Shown one piece after another: positions 8,888-17,292 of a DNA stretch of 64,000 bases (its first letter is position 1; each line of letters opens with the position of its first letter). This stretch comes from Neobacillus bataviensis LMG 21833 (GTDB lineage Bacteria; Bacillota; Bacilli; Bacillales; Cytobacillaceae). The translations under genes were made by a program, and so were the position numbers. The notes under the pieces were generated by a model, which saw nothing but the letters and a program-made list of their open reading frames with translations, had not been told where the DNA came from and ran no database searches. Where the stretch lies: assembly GCF_000307875.1 (NCBI RefSeq), contig NZ_AJLS01000141.1:1-64000 (forward strand), in the 5' to 3' direction.

Positions 8888-10495
8888 TTAACCACGAAGA
8901 AGCTGTAATACTCCTTGAGGCTGTTGATTTGCTTGCGCAAGCATCGATTGTGCTGCTTGAGAAAGAATATTATTTTTCGTAAATTGCATCATTTCATTCG
9001 CCATGTCAACATCTCTTAAACGTGATTCTGCTGCCGTTAAGTTTTCAGAAGATGTGCCTAAGCTATTGATCGTATGCTCTAAACGGTTTTGAATCGCCCC
9101 TAGTTTAGAACGTTCAGAAGAAACCGTGCTGACAGCTTTATCTAATACCTTTAAAGCATTCTCAGCTCCAACTTCACTCATTAATGAAATATTCACGCCG
9201 TCCTTTTTAAGCCCTAACGCCACGGAATCCATTGCGTTAATACCGATTTCCAATGTTTGTCCAGAGTTTGCCCCTACGTGGATGGAAACTGTATTATTGG
9301 AGGAACCTACTGTAATCGTAGATTTATCACCAACATTAATTGTATCCTTAAAAGATAATTGAAGATTAGAGACTTTAACTACAGAGTTGGAACGAACAGC
9401 AATTCTTCCATCACCAACACCCTTATTACCGTCTCCATTAATGTCAACTCGCGCAATGTAGTCACCTTTGTTTCCTGCAACCTGAATTTGTTCCAATCCA
9501 CCGTTGATTCCGCCATTCATTTCACCATTAAAGGTAGTACGGGCAATCCCTTCCGAAGAGGAAGCCGTAATAGTTAGGGAACCAATATCGTTGGCAGCCC
9601 CTGATTGACCAGTAATCACTAGCGAGTTTGCCTTAGAAGCAGCTACCACATCCACTCCCATAGCATCTGTGTCAGCAGTAATTTTACCACCAGCTGTATC
9701 CACCGAAACGTCAGCAGCACCTAAAGTATTCTTTACTGAAGCCATGAAGTCATCTAATGTGCTTTCAGCCGTAACAACATACACTGAATTCTTCACTTCG
9801 CCGCCCACGATTGCGGAAAGAGATATCTCATCGCCTACTTGAAGGCCATAGTTATTCGTCCCATCACCAAGGTTTGTCAGTTTAGTTCCGCCAGTTGTAG
9901 CGGCAGGTGTTCCCGTATTGTGATCCATTAATTTTCCTGTTTCCCAAATAGCAGCTGTGGCTGTCCCTAATTGATCAGAAGTTATTACGGTTGTAGTTCC
10001 AGCTGCAGCCGTAGCAGAAGCGACTACATTATCAACTGCCCCTCCAGTTGATTGAGCAAATTTGGCTGTTTTTGAGATATCGCCGTTAAGGATTTTAAAG
10101 CTATTGAATTCTGTATCGTTAGCAACACGATCAATTTCATCAATTAATTGATTGACTTCTGTTTGGATATTTTCTTTATCTTGCTTGGTTGAAGTTCCGT
10201 TCGCTGCTTGGTTAGCCAATTCACGGACACGTTGAAGAATGCTGTGTGTTTCGTTCATCGCGCCTTCAGCTGTTTGGATTAAGGAAATTCCGTCTTGCGC
10301 ATTGCGAGATGCTTGATCCAAGCCGCGGATTTGCGCTCTCATTTTTTCAGAGATGGCTAGACCAGTTGCATCATCGGCTGCACGGTTTATCCGTAAACCT
10401 GATGACAATTTTTCTAAGTTCTTTGATGCTGCAGATGAGTTTGCACTTAGTTGATGATAGGCATTTAATGCGGAAATGTTGTGATTGATTCTCAT
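8888..10495 (-). CDS. hag: Flagellin with large variable central domain
   Basis: Filament subunit. The N-terminal D0/D1 domain (residues 1-~140; MRINHNISALNAYHQLSANS, SSGLRINRAADDATGLAISEKMRAQIRGL) and the C-terminal D1/D0 domain (residues ~400-535; ending SQAAQSMLAQANQQPQGVLQ) are canonical. Between them lies a ~260-residue Gly/Thr/Asp-rich D2/D3 insertion, so the protein is 535 residues against about 304 for B. subtilis Hag. AGGAGGAAT precedes the ATG. It stands alone between two terminators with a ~425-bp upstream region containing a 21-nt repeat array. No anti-FliW or CsrA genes are nearby. The central domain would be surface-exposed and is probably the antigenically variable part. Confidence 0.95.
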   Translation of the reverse strand: MRINHNISALNAYHQLSANSSAASKNLEKLSSGLRINRAADDATGLAISEKMRAQIRGLDQASRNAQDGISLIQTAEGAMNETHSILQRVRELANQAANGTSTKQDKENIQTEVNQLIDEIDRVANDTEFNSFKILNGDISKTAKFAQSTGGAVDNVVASATAAAGTTTVITSDQLGTATAAIWETGKLMDHNTGTPAATTGGTKLTNLGDGTNNYGLQVGDEISLSAIVGGEVKNSVYVVTAESTLDDFMASVKNTLGAADVSVDTAGGKITADTDAMGVDVVAASKANSLVITGQSGAANDIGSLTITASSSEGIARTTFNGEMNGGINGGLEQIQVAGNKGDYIARVDINGDGNKGVGDGRIAVRSNSVVKVSNLQLSFKDTINVGDKSTITVGSSNNTVSIHVGANSGQTLEIGINAMDSVALGLKKDGVNISLMSEVGAENALKVLDKAVSTVSSERSKLGAIQNRLEHTINSLGTSSENLTAAESRLRDVDMANEMMQFTKNNILSQAAQSMLAQANQQPQGVLQLLRG

Positions 10496-10745
10496 TTCTA
10501 CTATTCCTCCTAGTCGTTATGTATCAATTTATTTTTTGTCTTACTACTATTAATTAACGACCGTTTTACTAGAATGGAGAGAGGAAATTGGGGTATTTTA
10601 TAAATATTTGTTAAATAAACAGCTATTTTAACAAACTGTTTGAAAACTAGATTATTGGCGACCGTTTTCCTTTATTTTTGGTAGTTTTGGGCTCCAATAC
10701 TGACGCCAACCAATCCAAAGAGGCTCTCTTTTACGAAAGATGGTA
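10496..10745 (-). promoter_or_regulatory. hag upstream region, promoter not resolved
   Basis: This stretch must hold the hag promoter. I see an imperfect sigma-D -10 candidate (GCCAATAAT on the minus strand, 10651-10659) but no TAAA at the right distance. The decamer CGACCGTTTT occurs twice (10558-10567 and 10659-10668). Confidence 0.3.
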
Positions 10746-10845
10746 TTCTATCAGCGAATTTTGTTGTTCTATCGGCGAATTATCGCATTCTATCAGCGAA
10801 TTTTGTTGTTCTATCGGCGAATTATCGTATTCTATCGGCGAATCC
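10746..10845. repeat. 21-nt periodic intergenic array 1
   Basis: Five units start at 10746, 10767, 10788, 10809 and 10830, exactly 21 nt apart, each with the core TTCTATCRGCGAAT. Odd and even units alternate between a TTTGTTG and a TATCGYA tail, making a 42-nt higher-order repeat. A degenerate sixth unit starts near 10725. It lies between flgL and hag. Confidence 0.9.
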
Positions 10846-10875
10846 ATTTTTTAGCCCCGCTCTACTTAAGTTCGC

Positions 10876-10914
10876 CTAAAAAAAACACCCCGAAACCTAA
10901 GATTTCGGAGTGCT
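10876..10914 (-). terminator. Terminator after flgL
   Basis: On the minus strand CACTCCGAAA pairs with TTTCGGGGTG (one mismatch) and is followed by eight T. It closes the flgM-flgN-flgK-flgL operon. Confidence 0.85.
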
Positions 10915-10921
10915 CTTATTT

Positions 10922-11800
10922 TTACCGTAAAAAATCTACCAACGTTGGCTGAATTGCCTTGGCACCTGATGATAATGCGGCGTTCAGAATCGTCTGTTGC
11001 GTTGTAAAATTCGTGATGATCTCTGCCAAATCAGCATCCTCTGTCTTGGAAAGCATGCTTTTTGTGGAAAGCATGGTTTGATCCAAGCGATTGACCATCA
11101 TTTCTAATTGATTGACATTGGATCCGACGATGGAACGCTGGGCGAGAAGATTGCTCATTTGCTTATCCAAATGGTCTAAATACTGCTGAGGATCATTACC
11201 GGACTCCAGTTCGCCTGCAATTTTCCCGACAGTTTCCAGAAGGTTTAATCCACCCGATTGAAAGTTGAAAATGTCTGATCCATTGACATTGACCTTCATA
11301 TAAATACCCTGACCGACATTCCATGATAGGGAGTCACCATTTTTGCTTACGAACTCTCCATTTTCAAACGGTGCGGTATCGGTAGCTGTTCCGGCGAACA
11401 AATAGCGGTCACCGAGCCTGGCATTGGCGATATCGCCGATGTTTCCCTTTAACGCTTTTAATTCCATCGCAATCGTTTCTAAGGAATCCTTGTTATTGAC
11501 GCCATTGCTGCCTTGAACAGTAAGTTCCCGCACTTTTTGCATGACTTGTGTTAAATCATCGAGGGAGCGATCTGTAGTTTCGAGCCAAGTCAGCCCATCT
11601 TCTGCATTGCGTTTGAATTGCTCGGTTTCCATTAAAGCTGACCGATGGGACATAATTTGCACTGATTTCACAGGATCGTCGGAAACGCGGTTAATCGCTT
11701 TACCAGAAGAAACCTGCTCTTGATACTTACTCATCGCCCGGTAATTGGTTTGAATATTTCTGATTACCTGCGTACTTAACATATTTTGCGTGACACGCAC
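10922..11800 (-). CDS. flgL: Flagellar hook-filament junction protein FlgL (HAP3)
   Basis: Adapter between hook and filament. It has the flagellin-like N-terminus (RVTQNMLSTQVIRNIQ, then SSGKAINRVSDDPVKSVQ) and C-terminal helix (LAEIITNFTTQQTILNAALSSGAK). I place the start at the GTG at 11800, because TAGGGGGTGAG lies 5 nt upstream and the product then begins MRVTQ as in other FlgL proteins; a GTG three codons earlier is possible. It is the last gene of the flgM operon, 12 nt after flgK. Confidence 0.92.
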   Translation of the reverse strand: MRVTQNMLSTQVIRNIQTNYRAMSKYQEQVSSGKAINRVSDDPVKSVQIMSHRSALMETEQFKRNAEDGLTWLETTDRSLDDLTQVMQKVRELTVQGSNGVNNKDSLETIAMELKALKGNIGDIANARLGDRYLFAGTATDTAPFENGEFVSKNGDSLSWNVGQGIYMKVNVNGSDIFNFQSGGLNLLETVGKIAGELESGNDPQQYLDHLDKQMSNLLAQRSIVGSNVNQLEMMVNRLDQTMLSTKSMLSKTEDADLAEIITNFTTQQTILNAALSSGAKAIQPTLVDFLR

Positions 11801-11812
11801 TCCACTCACCCC

Positions 11813-13261
11813 CTAGATCCCTACTCTTCCAGTTCCATTAATTAATTTATCTAGCACCTCATCCATCACCGAGATGTATCTGGATGCCGCATTGTACGAT
11901 TGCTGAAAGCGAACCATATTTGTCATTTCCTCATCAATGGAAACACCTGAAACCGATTGTCTTCGGCTCTCCGCCTGCTGCACCAAGATATCCGAATTAT
12001 TTCCCATTTGCATTGCTTCTTTTGTCTTGATGCCCACATCGCCCACAATCGTACGATAGAAATTATTCATCGTTGTTGATTGATTTGAAAAAGAAACATT
12101 TTTGAACTTTAGGTTGTTCAGTAAATTAGCATTTCCCGCATCACTTACATTCGCCGTGCGCGCTGCCGCGATTTTATTCAATGACGATAGGATAAGCGGA
12201 TTAATCGTTATTTCGCCGGCTGTTGTCGGATCGCCCGTCCCACCCTTTGCCACAAAAAATGGGATCTGATCGGTCACCGCATTCGGGTCATTTTTAAGAC
12301 TTTGAATATCATCCAAATTCATGGCAGCGGGGTCGCGATGAATTTGATTCACTTCCCTGCTAAACACCGTCACAAGCTCATTGATTTTTGCCATAAAGGA
12401 AGGGATATCTTTGGTTAACGACTCAACCATTCCTGCCATTTCCCCTGATGTAAAGGAAATGTTTTTCCCATTCAATTTTGTTTGATTAGTGGTCGCATCA
12501 AAGGAGATCGGGTAATTCTGATCCCCCTTCACCAGGTACTCTTGTCCCACCAAAACATCTACCATGCCATTGCCGGCAGGCCTTACCGTGATGTCAGCCA
12601 TTTTTGACATTTTATCAATTAGCAAATCCCGTTGATCCAATAAATCATTGGGCTGCTGACCGCTCGCCGTAATTTTCGCAATTTGCACATTCAGCGCACT
12701 CACTTGCTTTGTTAAATTATTCATCTCCTGCGTGTTGGTAGAAAGTTGATTTTGCAAATCTGTGCTTAACTGATCCATGGAATTTGAAATTTGATTAAAA
12801 CGGCCTGCCAAGGCATTCGCATTGGAAAGCAGGGCGGCACGAGCTGCTAAACTATCAGGCTCTTTTGATACATCTTCCCACGATTGCCAGAAGCGATCGA
12901 AGCTTGCTTGTAAGCCATTGTCAGTTGGCTCGTTTAACGTCCCCTCAATTTTCGAAAGCGTGTCATGCTTGACATCCCAATACCCTAGCTGTTCATTTTG
13001 ACTGCGAAACTGGCCATCTAAAAAAGAGTCTCGGATCCGATTGATTTCTTTCGTTTCAACACCTGTTCCGAACTGCAAGGGACCATTTCCGACATTCATC
13101 CCCGGGTAAGAAAGCGGATTGGAAGCTTGTGTGATGGCATTTTGACGGGTATACCCTTCCGTATTGGCATTGGCGATATTATGCCCCGTTACACTCAATG
13201 CCGTTTGCTGGGCAAAAATCGCTCGTTTTCCTATTTCAATCCCGTGAAAGGTAGAACTCAT
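11813..13261 (-). CDS. flgK: Flagellar hook-associated protein FlgK (HAP1)
   Basis: First hook-filament junction protein. The N-terminal rod/HAP signature is clear (STFHGIEIGKRAIFAQQTAL, then VTGHNIANANTEGYTRQNA), the central region is helical, and the C-terminus ends SGVSIDEEMTNMVRFQQSYN, the standard FlgK tail. Length 482 is normal. A GGAGGAAAC site precedes the ATG. It follows flgN, its export chaperone gene, and is co-directional with flgL. Confidence 0.95.
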   Translation of the reverse strand: MSSTFHGIEIGKRAIFAQQTALSVTGHNIANANTEGYTRQNAITQASNPLSYPGMNVGNGPLQFGTGVETKEINRIRDSFLDGQFRSQNEQLGYWDVKHDTLSKIEGTLNEPTDNGLQASFDRFWQSWEDVSKEPDSLAARAALLSNANALAGRFNQISNSMDQLSTDLQNQLSTNTQEMNNLTKQVSALNVQIAKITASGQQPNDLLDQRDLLIDKMSKMADITVRPAGNGMVDVLVGQEYLVKGDQNYPISFDATTNQTKLNGKNISFTSGEMAGMVESLTKDIPSFMAKINELVTVFSREVNQIHRDPAAMNLDDIQSLKNDPNAVTDQIPFFVAKGGTGDPTTAGEITINPLILSSLNKIAAARTANVSDAGNANLLNNLKFKNVSFSNQSTTMNNFYRTIVGDVGIKTKEAMQMGNNSDILVQQAESRRQSVSGVSIDEEMTNMVRFQQSYNAASRYISVMDEVLDKLINGTGRVGI

Positions 13262-13295
13262 TTATGTTTCCTCCCTGCTGCTTTTTTAAAGCTTT

Positions 13296-13772
13296 TTACA
13301 CTTTTGCATCAAAAAAACTCCTCGAATAGGTTTGTTCTTTCGAAAAATTCCTCGCAGAATATGTAAGCGACGGCTCTTGTTTTTGCGTGAATAATGCTAG
13401 CATGCTATTAATATAGGCTAAGGAGTTTTCGATCAGCTGCTGGTTTAGCTCCTGCTGTGCCACTAATTCTTGTAGTTTTGCTTTTAAGTTACTTTGATGC
13501 AATAACAGCTCTTCCTTTTCCTTGGCAGATGTACTGCTTTCAATAATCTGACTCATAGAAAGAGATTGATAGGAAAGCGTTTCTGCCTGCCTTTTGTCTT
13601 CCAGCAAACCAATTTCTTTCAATAATGCAGACTCTTTAGGAAAGATTGTGAGCAAAAGTTCCGGATCCCCTTTGATGATCGCGGCTTGTTTTTCTTTCCC
13701 TACCTGCAAAAGTCTTTCATACACGACGATCATCTGTTGTAAAATAGCATTTAGCGGTTCATAGGGCGTCAT
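13296..13772 (-). CDS. flgN: FlgN-family flagellar export chaperone
   Basis: Cytoplasmic chaperone for FlgK and FlgL. The protein is almost wholly helical, 158 residues, with the FlgN pattern of a long N-terminal helix (LNAILQQMIVVYERLLQVGKE, KQAAIIKGDPELL) and heptad-like leucines. The ATG overlaps the flgM stop by four bases (ATGA), so translation is probably coupled. Primary sequence is weakly conserved in this family; the call rests on composition, length and its place between flgM and flgK. Confidence 0.85.
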   Translation of the reverse strand: MTPYEPLNAILQQMIVVYERLLQVGKEKQAAIIKGDPELLLTIFPKESALLKEIGLLEDKRQAETLSYQSLSMSQIIESSTSAKEKEELLLHQSNLKAKLQELVAQQELNQQLIENSLAYINSMLALFTQKQEPSLTYSARNFSKEQTYSRSFFDAKV

Positions 13773-14035
13773 TCTACATCCCCTTTACGCCACGTGGAAA
13801 GCAATTTTTCCGCTATTTTTTCACTATCGACTTTGTAGGTGCCATTTTCAATTTGTTGCTTTAGTGCCTGAATTCTTTTTTCTTTTTCTACCGATATTTT
13901 TTCTTGTGCCGCCTGAGAAAACTCGACTTTATCCACCTGGACTTTTTTATTAGCCTCCAGATGTGATGCTTTATGGATCGTATTTTTATAGGATTGCAGG
14001 CCTTGTAATCGATTTATGTCGTTGATTTTCATCAT
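13769..14035 (-). CDS. flgM: Anti-sigma-D factor FlgM
   Basis: Holds the flagellar sigma factor inactive until the hook is complete and FlgM is exported. The 88 residues show an N-terminal MKINDINRLQGLQSYKN segment and a C-terminal sigma-binding half (VEFSQAAQEKISVEKEKRI, then KIAEKLLSTW). Two ATG codons lie in tandem after AAGGGGGAAG, so the start could be one codon later. It heads the flgM-flgN-flgK-flgL operon and has a sigma-D-like promoter upstream, the expected feedback arrangement. Confidence 0.9.
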   Translation of the reverse strand: MMKINDINRLQGLQSYKNTIHKASHLEANKKVQVDKVEFSQAAQEKISVEKEKRIQALKQQIENGTYKVDSEKIAEKLLSTWRKGDVE

Positions 14036-14086
14036 TACTTCCCCCTTCTACATCCGTATTCCGAATCAATGTCCATCTATTAGATA

Positions 14087-14114
14087 ATATCGACATTTTA
14101 CCAAGAAGTGTTTA
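14087..14114 (-). promoter_or_regulatory. Sigma-D-like promoter of flgM
   Basis: Read on the minus strand: TAAA (14111-14114), a 16-nt spacer, then GTCGATAT (14087-14094). The B. subtilis sigma-D consensus is TAAA, 14-16 nt, GCCGATAT, so seven of eight -10 bases match. It lies 52 nt upstream of flgM. Confidence 0.7.
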
Positions 14115-14188
14115 ATTCAAAAAGTCTTTTCATAACTGGATTATAGTGGTAAATTTACTATATTATCAAATGATTAGGAGCGTTTCAA

Positions 14189-14629
14189 TTGGATACTGCC
14201 TATTTAGCCGCCGCCGCATGTGCCTTGATTGTATTGATCATTCTAGTAAGATTGACAACTAAGAAAAAAAAGCCCGCCATGCCAACAAGAAATAATCGAC
14301 GGAACGCCTTTCGACTGAGTTTATGGGAGCATGAGTGTACGTTTACAGTTTCTTCCTCACCAGATTCTATTCTCTATGGGTCGATTCGCGATATAAGTAT
14401 TTCTGGGTTAAGACTCATTTCGTATGAAGATTTAACCGGTGTGGATGACATCTTTGTGAACTTTGATTTAGGGGAACACTTCTCCTTACCTGGAAAAATT
14501 GAAAGACGGAGAAGACTTGAAAACGGTTTGTACGATTTTGGTGTCCATTTTATAGCATTAGACGAAAAAACGGAACAAAAGCTATTTAAAATTCTTTGGG
14601 ATAAAAGCCGAGAGAAAGTGGTTTTATAA
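14189..14629 (+). CDS. Membrane-anchored PilZ-domain protein
   Basis: Residues ~5-23 form one transmembrane helix (AYLAAAACALIVLIILV). The rest is a PilZ domain with the two c-di-GMP binding motifs visible: RRNAFR (residues ~36-41) and DISISGLR (residues ~68-75). It therefore probably binds cyclic di-GMP at the membrane. The start is TTG, supported by TTAGGAG 8 nt upstream. It is a single gene, divergent from flgM and convergent with flhP, within the motility block, so control of motor or filament function is plausible but not shown. A GGDEF cyclase gene lies at 51.3 kb in the same window. Confidence 0.8.
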   Translation: MDTAYLAAAACALIVLIILVRLTTKKKKPAMPTRNNRRNAFRLSLWEHECTFTVSSSPDSILYGSIRDISISGLRLISYEDLTGVDDIFVNFDLGEHFSLPGKIERRRRLENGLYDFGVHFIALDEKTEQKLFKILWDKSREKVVL

Positions 14630-14630
14630 A

Positions 14631-14663
14631 GTTAAAAAAGAGCCAAAGCGGCTCTTTTTTAAC
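14631..14663. terminator. Bidirectional terminator
   Basis: GTTAAAAAAGAGCC pairs with GGCTCTTTTTTAAC around a short loop between the convergent PilZ gene and flhP. Confidence 0.85.
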
Positions 14664-15429
14664 TTCTTATAATTCCATTCGCAATGCCCATCATTTGATC
14701 AGCAAACGAAATTGACCGTGAATTAAATTGGAATCCGCGCTGTGTCGTAATCATATCTGTCACTTCTTTACTCAAATCAACGTTGGAGGATTCAATAAAT
14801 CCTTGCTGAATGGCGGAGGGGATATTCACTAGAATTTCTCCGTCAGCCCCCGTAAAACGGAAGACATTTCCGCCTTGGCCCAGTAATTTTTGCGGATTGA
14901 CAAAATCGACAATCCCAATTTGTTGGTTCGTCGCCGCAATCACTCCTGCCTCATTGACAGAAAAGTCACTGCCATTTGCCATTTCCACCGGTTGGTTGTT
15001 TTTATCCAATAAAAAGTAGCCTTCTGCATTTACTAAGCGGTACGTTCCATCGTTTGTTGGACTTTTTTGAAACGAGCCATTTCTCGTATAAAGAATGTCG
15101 TTTCCTTTCCCTACTTGAAAAAATCCTTTTCCATTGATCATGATGTCGAGTGGATTGTCTGTCGCTTTCGGCGTTCCTTGGTCAAGGATCATTTGCGTTC
15201 CGTTGAGATGAACACCAAAACCGGTACGAATTCCGTTAGGTGTCTGTCTGCCGATTTCTCGATTCTCCGCTTGTTGATTTGTAATGGAAATTGCTAAATT
15301 TTCTTCGAAGGAGGCCTCTCTTCGTTTGAAACCAGCAGTTTCGGCATTGGCAATATTATTCGAAATCGTATCTAACTTTTTTTGATACGTATTTAAGCCG
15401 CTTGTGGCAATATACAGCGAGGTATTCAT
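14659..15429 (-). CDS. flhP: Flagellar distal rod protein (FlgG/FlhP type)
   Basis: Rod/hook-family protein. N-terminus: MNTSLYIATSGLNTYQKKL, then SNNIANAETAGFKRR; middle: MINGKGFFQVG; C-terminal helix: SNVDLSKEVTDMITTQRGFQ. At 256 residues it matches B. subtilis FlhP. I choose the ATG at 15429, with AAGGAGAATG 8 nt upstream, over a TTG one codon earlier. It follows flhO by 13 nt. The two genes probably encode the proximal and distal rod (FlgF/FlgG equivalents); which is which is taken from gene order. Confidence 0.85.
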   Translation of the reverse strand: MNTSLYIATSGLNTYQKKLDTISNNIANAETAGFKRREASFEENLAISITNQQAENREIGRQTPNGIRTGFGVHLNGTQMILDQGTPKATDNPLDIMINGKGFFQVGKGNDILYTRNGSFQKSPTNDGTYRLVNAEGYFLLDKNNQPVEMANGSDFSVNEAGVIAATNQQIGIVDFVNPQKLLGQGGNVFRFTGADGEILVNIPSAIQQGFIESSNVDLSKEVTDMITTQRGFQFNSRSISFADQMMGIANGIIRS

Positions 15430-15442
15430 CAATCATTCTCCT

Positions 15443-16288
15443 TTAGACTCTTCCGATTGAATTTAACAGTTCGAGTGAACGATCATATGCCTGCAGCACC
15501 TTTTGATTCGCTTCATAAAGCCTTACATTCTCCATCATATTGGTCATGGTCATGGTGGGATCTACCGTTGAGCGTTCAATCATTTTTTGATTCAGCTGAA
15601 CACCTGCAGGTAATTCGGTCAGAATGGGCGGGTTTTGTCCGTTTAGTCTGAATACTCCATTGCCTTCCTTCACCAAATCGTTTGGATTTTGAATGAGGGC
15701 TAACCCGATAGTATCTGCCATTTTTCTAGTAGCGGGGTCGTCTGGATTCATGATTATTTCGCCATTTCCGTTGATGGAAACCGTACTCGATGCAAGGTTA
15801 GGGTCTATCTGAATTGGATTCCCTTGATTATTTAGCACCTTGTACCCTTCTAACGTTGTCAGTTGACCCACTTCATCCACTGTAAAACGCCCGTTTCGTG
15901 TGTAGCGAATTTCACCGGCTGCATTCACAACAGCGAAAAATGCCCCAGGCTTTTGCCCATTTTCAACAGGAAGATTTCGGTCATCGATCGCGACATCGAA
16001 GAAGTTATTGGTTGTGACCAGATCGCCCTGAAGAAAGCTCGAGATATTTTCTTGTGCGTAGACCCCCTGCTGCATTGAGCCAATCCATGAAAATCCCGGT
16101 GCGTTCCCCGCAAGACTCGTTTTAGCATCGTTGATTCTCTCTAGGAACACTTCTGGAAAGGCGCGTAAGGCAGTATCTACCTTTTTGTAACCGGGCGTTT
16201 CGACATTAGCCAGGTTATTCGTTAAAGATTCTTGGCGCCTTTGTAAAGCAATCATGCCTGACGCTGCTGTATCAATCCCTCTAAGCAT
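15443..16288 (-). CDS. flhO: Flagellar rod protein (FlgF/FlhO type)
   Basis: Rod-family protein, 281 residues. N-terminus MLRGIDTAASGMIALQRRQ with SLTNNLANVETPGYKKVD; central GRFTVDEVGQLTTLEGYKVL; C-terminal helix MMENVRLYEANQKVLQAYD. The ATG follows GAGGGAGGG. It sits in a yaaR-like, fliL, flhO, flhP operon with gaps of only 13 nt on either side. Homology to FlgF/FlgG is secure; the FlhO name is based on order and similarity to the Bacillus pair. Confidence 0.83.
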   Translation of the reverse strand: MLRGIDTAASGMIALQRRQESLTNNLANVETPGYKKVDTALRAFPEVFLERINDAKTSLAGNAPGFSWIGSMQQGVYAQENISSFLQGDLVTTNNFFDVAIDDRNLPVENGQKPGAFFAVVNAAGEIRYTRNGRFTVDEVGQLTTLEGYKVLNNQGNPIQIDPNLASSTVSINGNGEIIMNPDDPATRKMADTIGLALIQNPNDLVKEGNGVFRLNGQNPPILTELPAGVQLNQKMIERSTVDPTMTMTNMMENVRLYEANQKVLQAYDRSLELLNSIGRV

Positions 16289-16301
16289 GGTTTCCCTCCC
16301 T

Positions 16302-16715
16302 CTATTGAATCAGTAACTCCGTTGTATACACGTGGACAATTTTCCCTTCGGTGAATCGCTCATTTAAGCGATTTTTTACTTTTTCCTCGAAGGCTTCAAT
16401 CTGCTTAAAATCATCTTTATTTGATTGCGAAAGAATTTTGATCAAATCGCTTTCGATAATCGGGATTATTTTTTCCGCTTGCTTCTTGGTTGATTTTGAA
16501 TCAAGTTCAATTGAAAATTTCACTTGGATTAGGTTTTCCGAATTTAGATTGGTGCTGATTTGGTTCGTTTGGATGGTTTGGTCGGCCAGTTCATCCAATG
16601 TCGCTGCTTTCGCTTTGCCGTCATGTGCTAGTGTTTTTTGATAGTAAAATAACCCACCAGCACTCAATGCAGCAAGCACCACACACAGGGTTAACACCTT
16701 TTTCCACTTTTTCAT
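16302..16715 (-). CDS. fliL: Flagellar basal-body associated protein FliL
   Basis: Single-pass membrane protein that surrounds or supports the stator. It has an N-terminal transmembrane helix (VLTLCVVLAALSAGGLFYY, residues ~8-26) and a periplasm-side FliL domain (QVKFSIELDSKSTKKQAEKI ... ending VYTTELLIQ). It is 137 residues with GGAGGG before the ATG. In B. subtilis fliL lies next to fliM; here it is in the flhO-flhP operon, close to motAB on the other strand. Confidence 0.85.
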   Translation of the reverse strand: MKKWKKVLTLCVVLAALSAGGLFYYQKTLAHDGKAKAATLDELADQTIQTNQISTNLNSENLIQVKFSIELDSKSTKKQAEKIIPIIESDLIKILSQSNKDDFKQIEAFEEKVKNRLNERFTEGKIVHVYTTELLIQ

Positions 16716-16746
16716 ACTGCCCTCCTACACGTCACCATCAGTGCAT

Positions 16747-17190
16747 TCATAAATATAGATCAATTAACATGCCTTTTATTTCTCCCATCTTATCTAATAA
16801 ACGGATATTTTGGTCTTCTTGTTTAACCATTTCTTGTGAAAGCTCCAGCAATTTTGTGTCAATCTCTTTTATCACCTTTAACTTACGCTCCCTACTAGAC
16901 GAATAAGAAAAAGATGTCGTTTCTTCTAAGGAGAGGCCATTTTTAACTACCTCTTGCAAAAAGGATTTGATTAACCGTTTATATTCATGAAGATCTTTTA
17001 AGGATCGTGACCGGGCCAGCCGCTCCCCTTGTTTTGTAATTCCCTCGATAAGGGTGCCTAAATGCTCTTTGGCAACGCCGGTTTGTTTTTCGGTCAAAAT
17101 ATGCTGAAATGAAGCGAATTCAGTTGATTTTGTCTCTTTTTGCGAAAACGAAATATCTTTATGTATCGTTAATCCTTGACCAACTTTCAA
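16747..17190 (-). CDS. YaaR-like DUF327 protein
   Basis: Helical cytoplasmic protein with the DUF327/YaaR pattern: FASFQHILTEKQTGVAKEHL near the start, then SRSLKDLHEYKRLIKSFLQE, and a C-terminal TKLLELSQEMVKQE helix. The function of this family is unknown. I place the start at a TTG (17190) with GGTGGTG 7 nt upstream; a TTG two codons earlier is also open. It is the first gene of the operon containing fliL, flhO and flhP, an association with flagellar genes that differs from the yaaR locus of B. subtilis. Confidence 0.7.
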   Translation of the reverse strand: MKVGQGLTIHKDISFSQKETKSTEFASFQHILTEKQTGVAKEHLGTLIEGITKQGERLARSRSLKDLHEYKRLIKSFLQEVVKNGLSLEETTSFSYSSSRERKLKVIKEIDTKLLELSQEMVKQEDQNIRLLDKMGEIKGMLIDLYL

Positions 17191-17233
17191 ATGCAAACAC
17201 CACCATGCTGAAAATGTTATTGTCGAATTCCGT

Positions 17234-17258
17234 TAAACTTTTCATACAATGCGATTAT
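17234..17258 (+). promoter_or_regulatory. Possible sigma-D promoter of motA
   Basis: TAAA at 17234 and GCGATTAT at 17251, 13 nt apart. The -10 is a weak match to GCCGATAT and the spacer is short, so this is tentative. Confidence 0.3.
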
Positions 17259-17292
17259 AATTTTTTCAGAATAAAAAGGAAAGGAGAATATT

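Noticed and set aside
10746..10845. CRISPR array
   Set aside because: Units are 21 nt head to tail with no separate spacers of normal size, and no cas genes are in the window.
10740..10952. A 70-codon plus-strand frame with FYRRI/FYQRI heptad repeats
   Set aside because: It is only the translation of the 21-nt array, has no RBS, and runs on into the flgL terminator and antisense to flgL.
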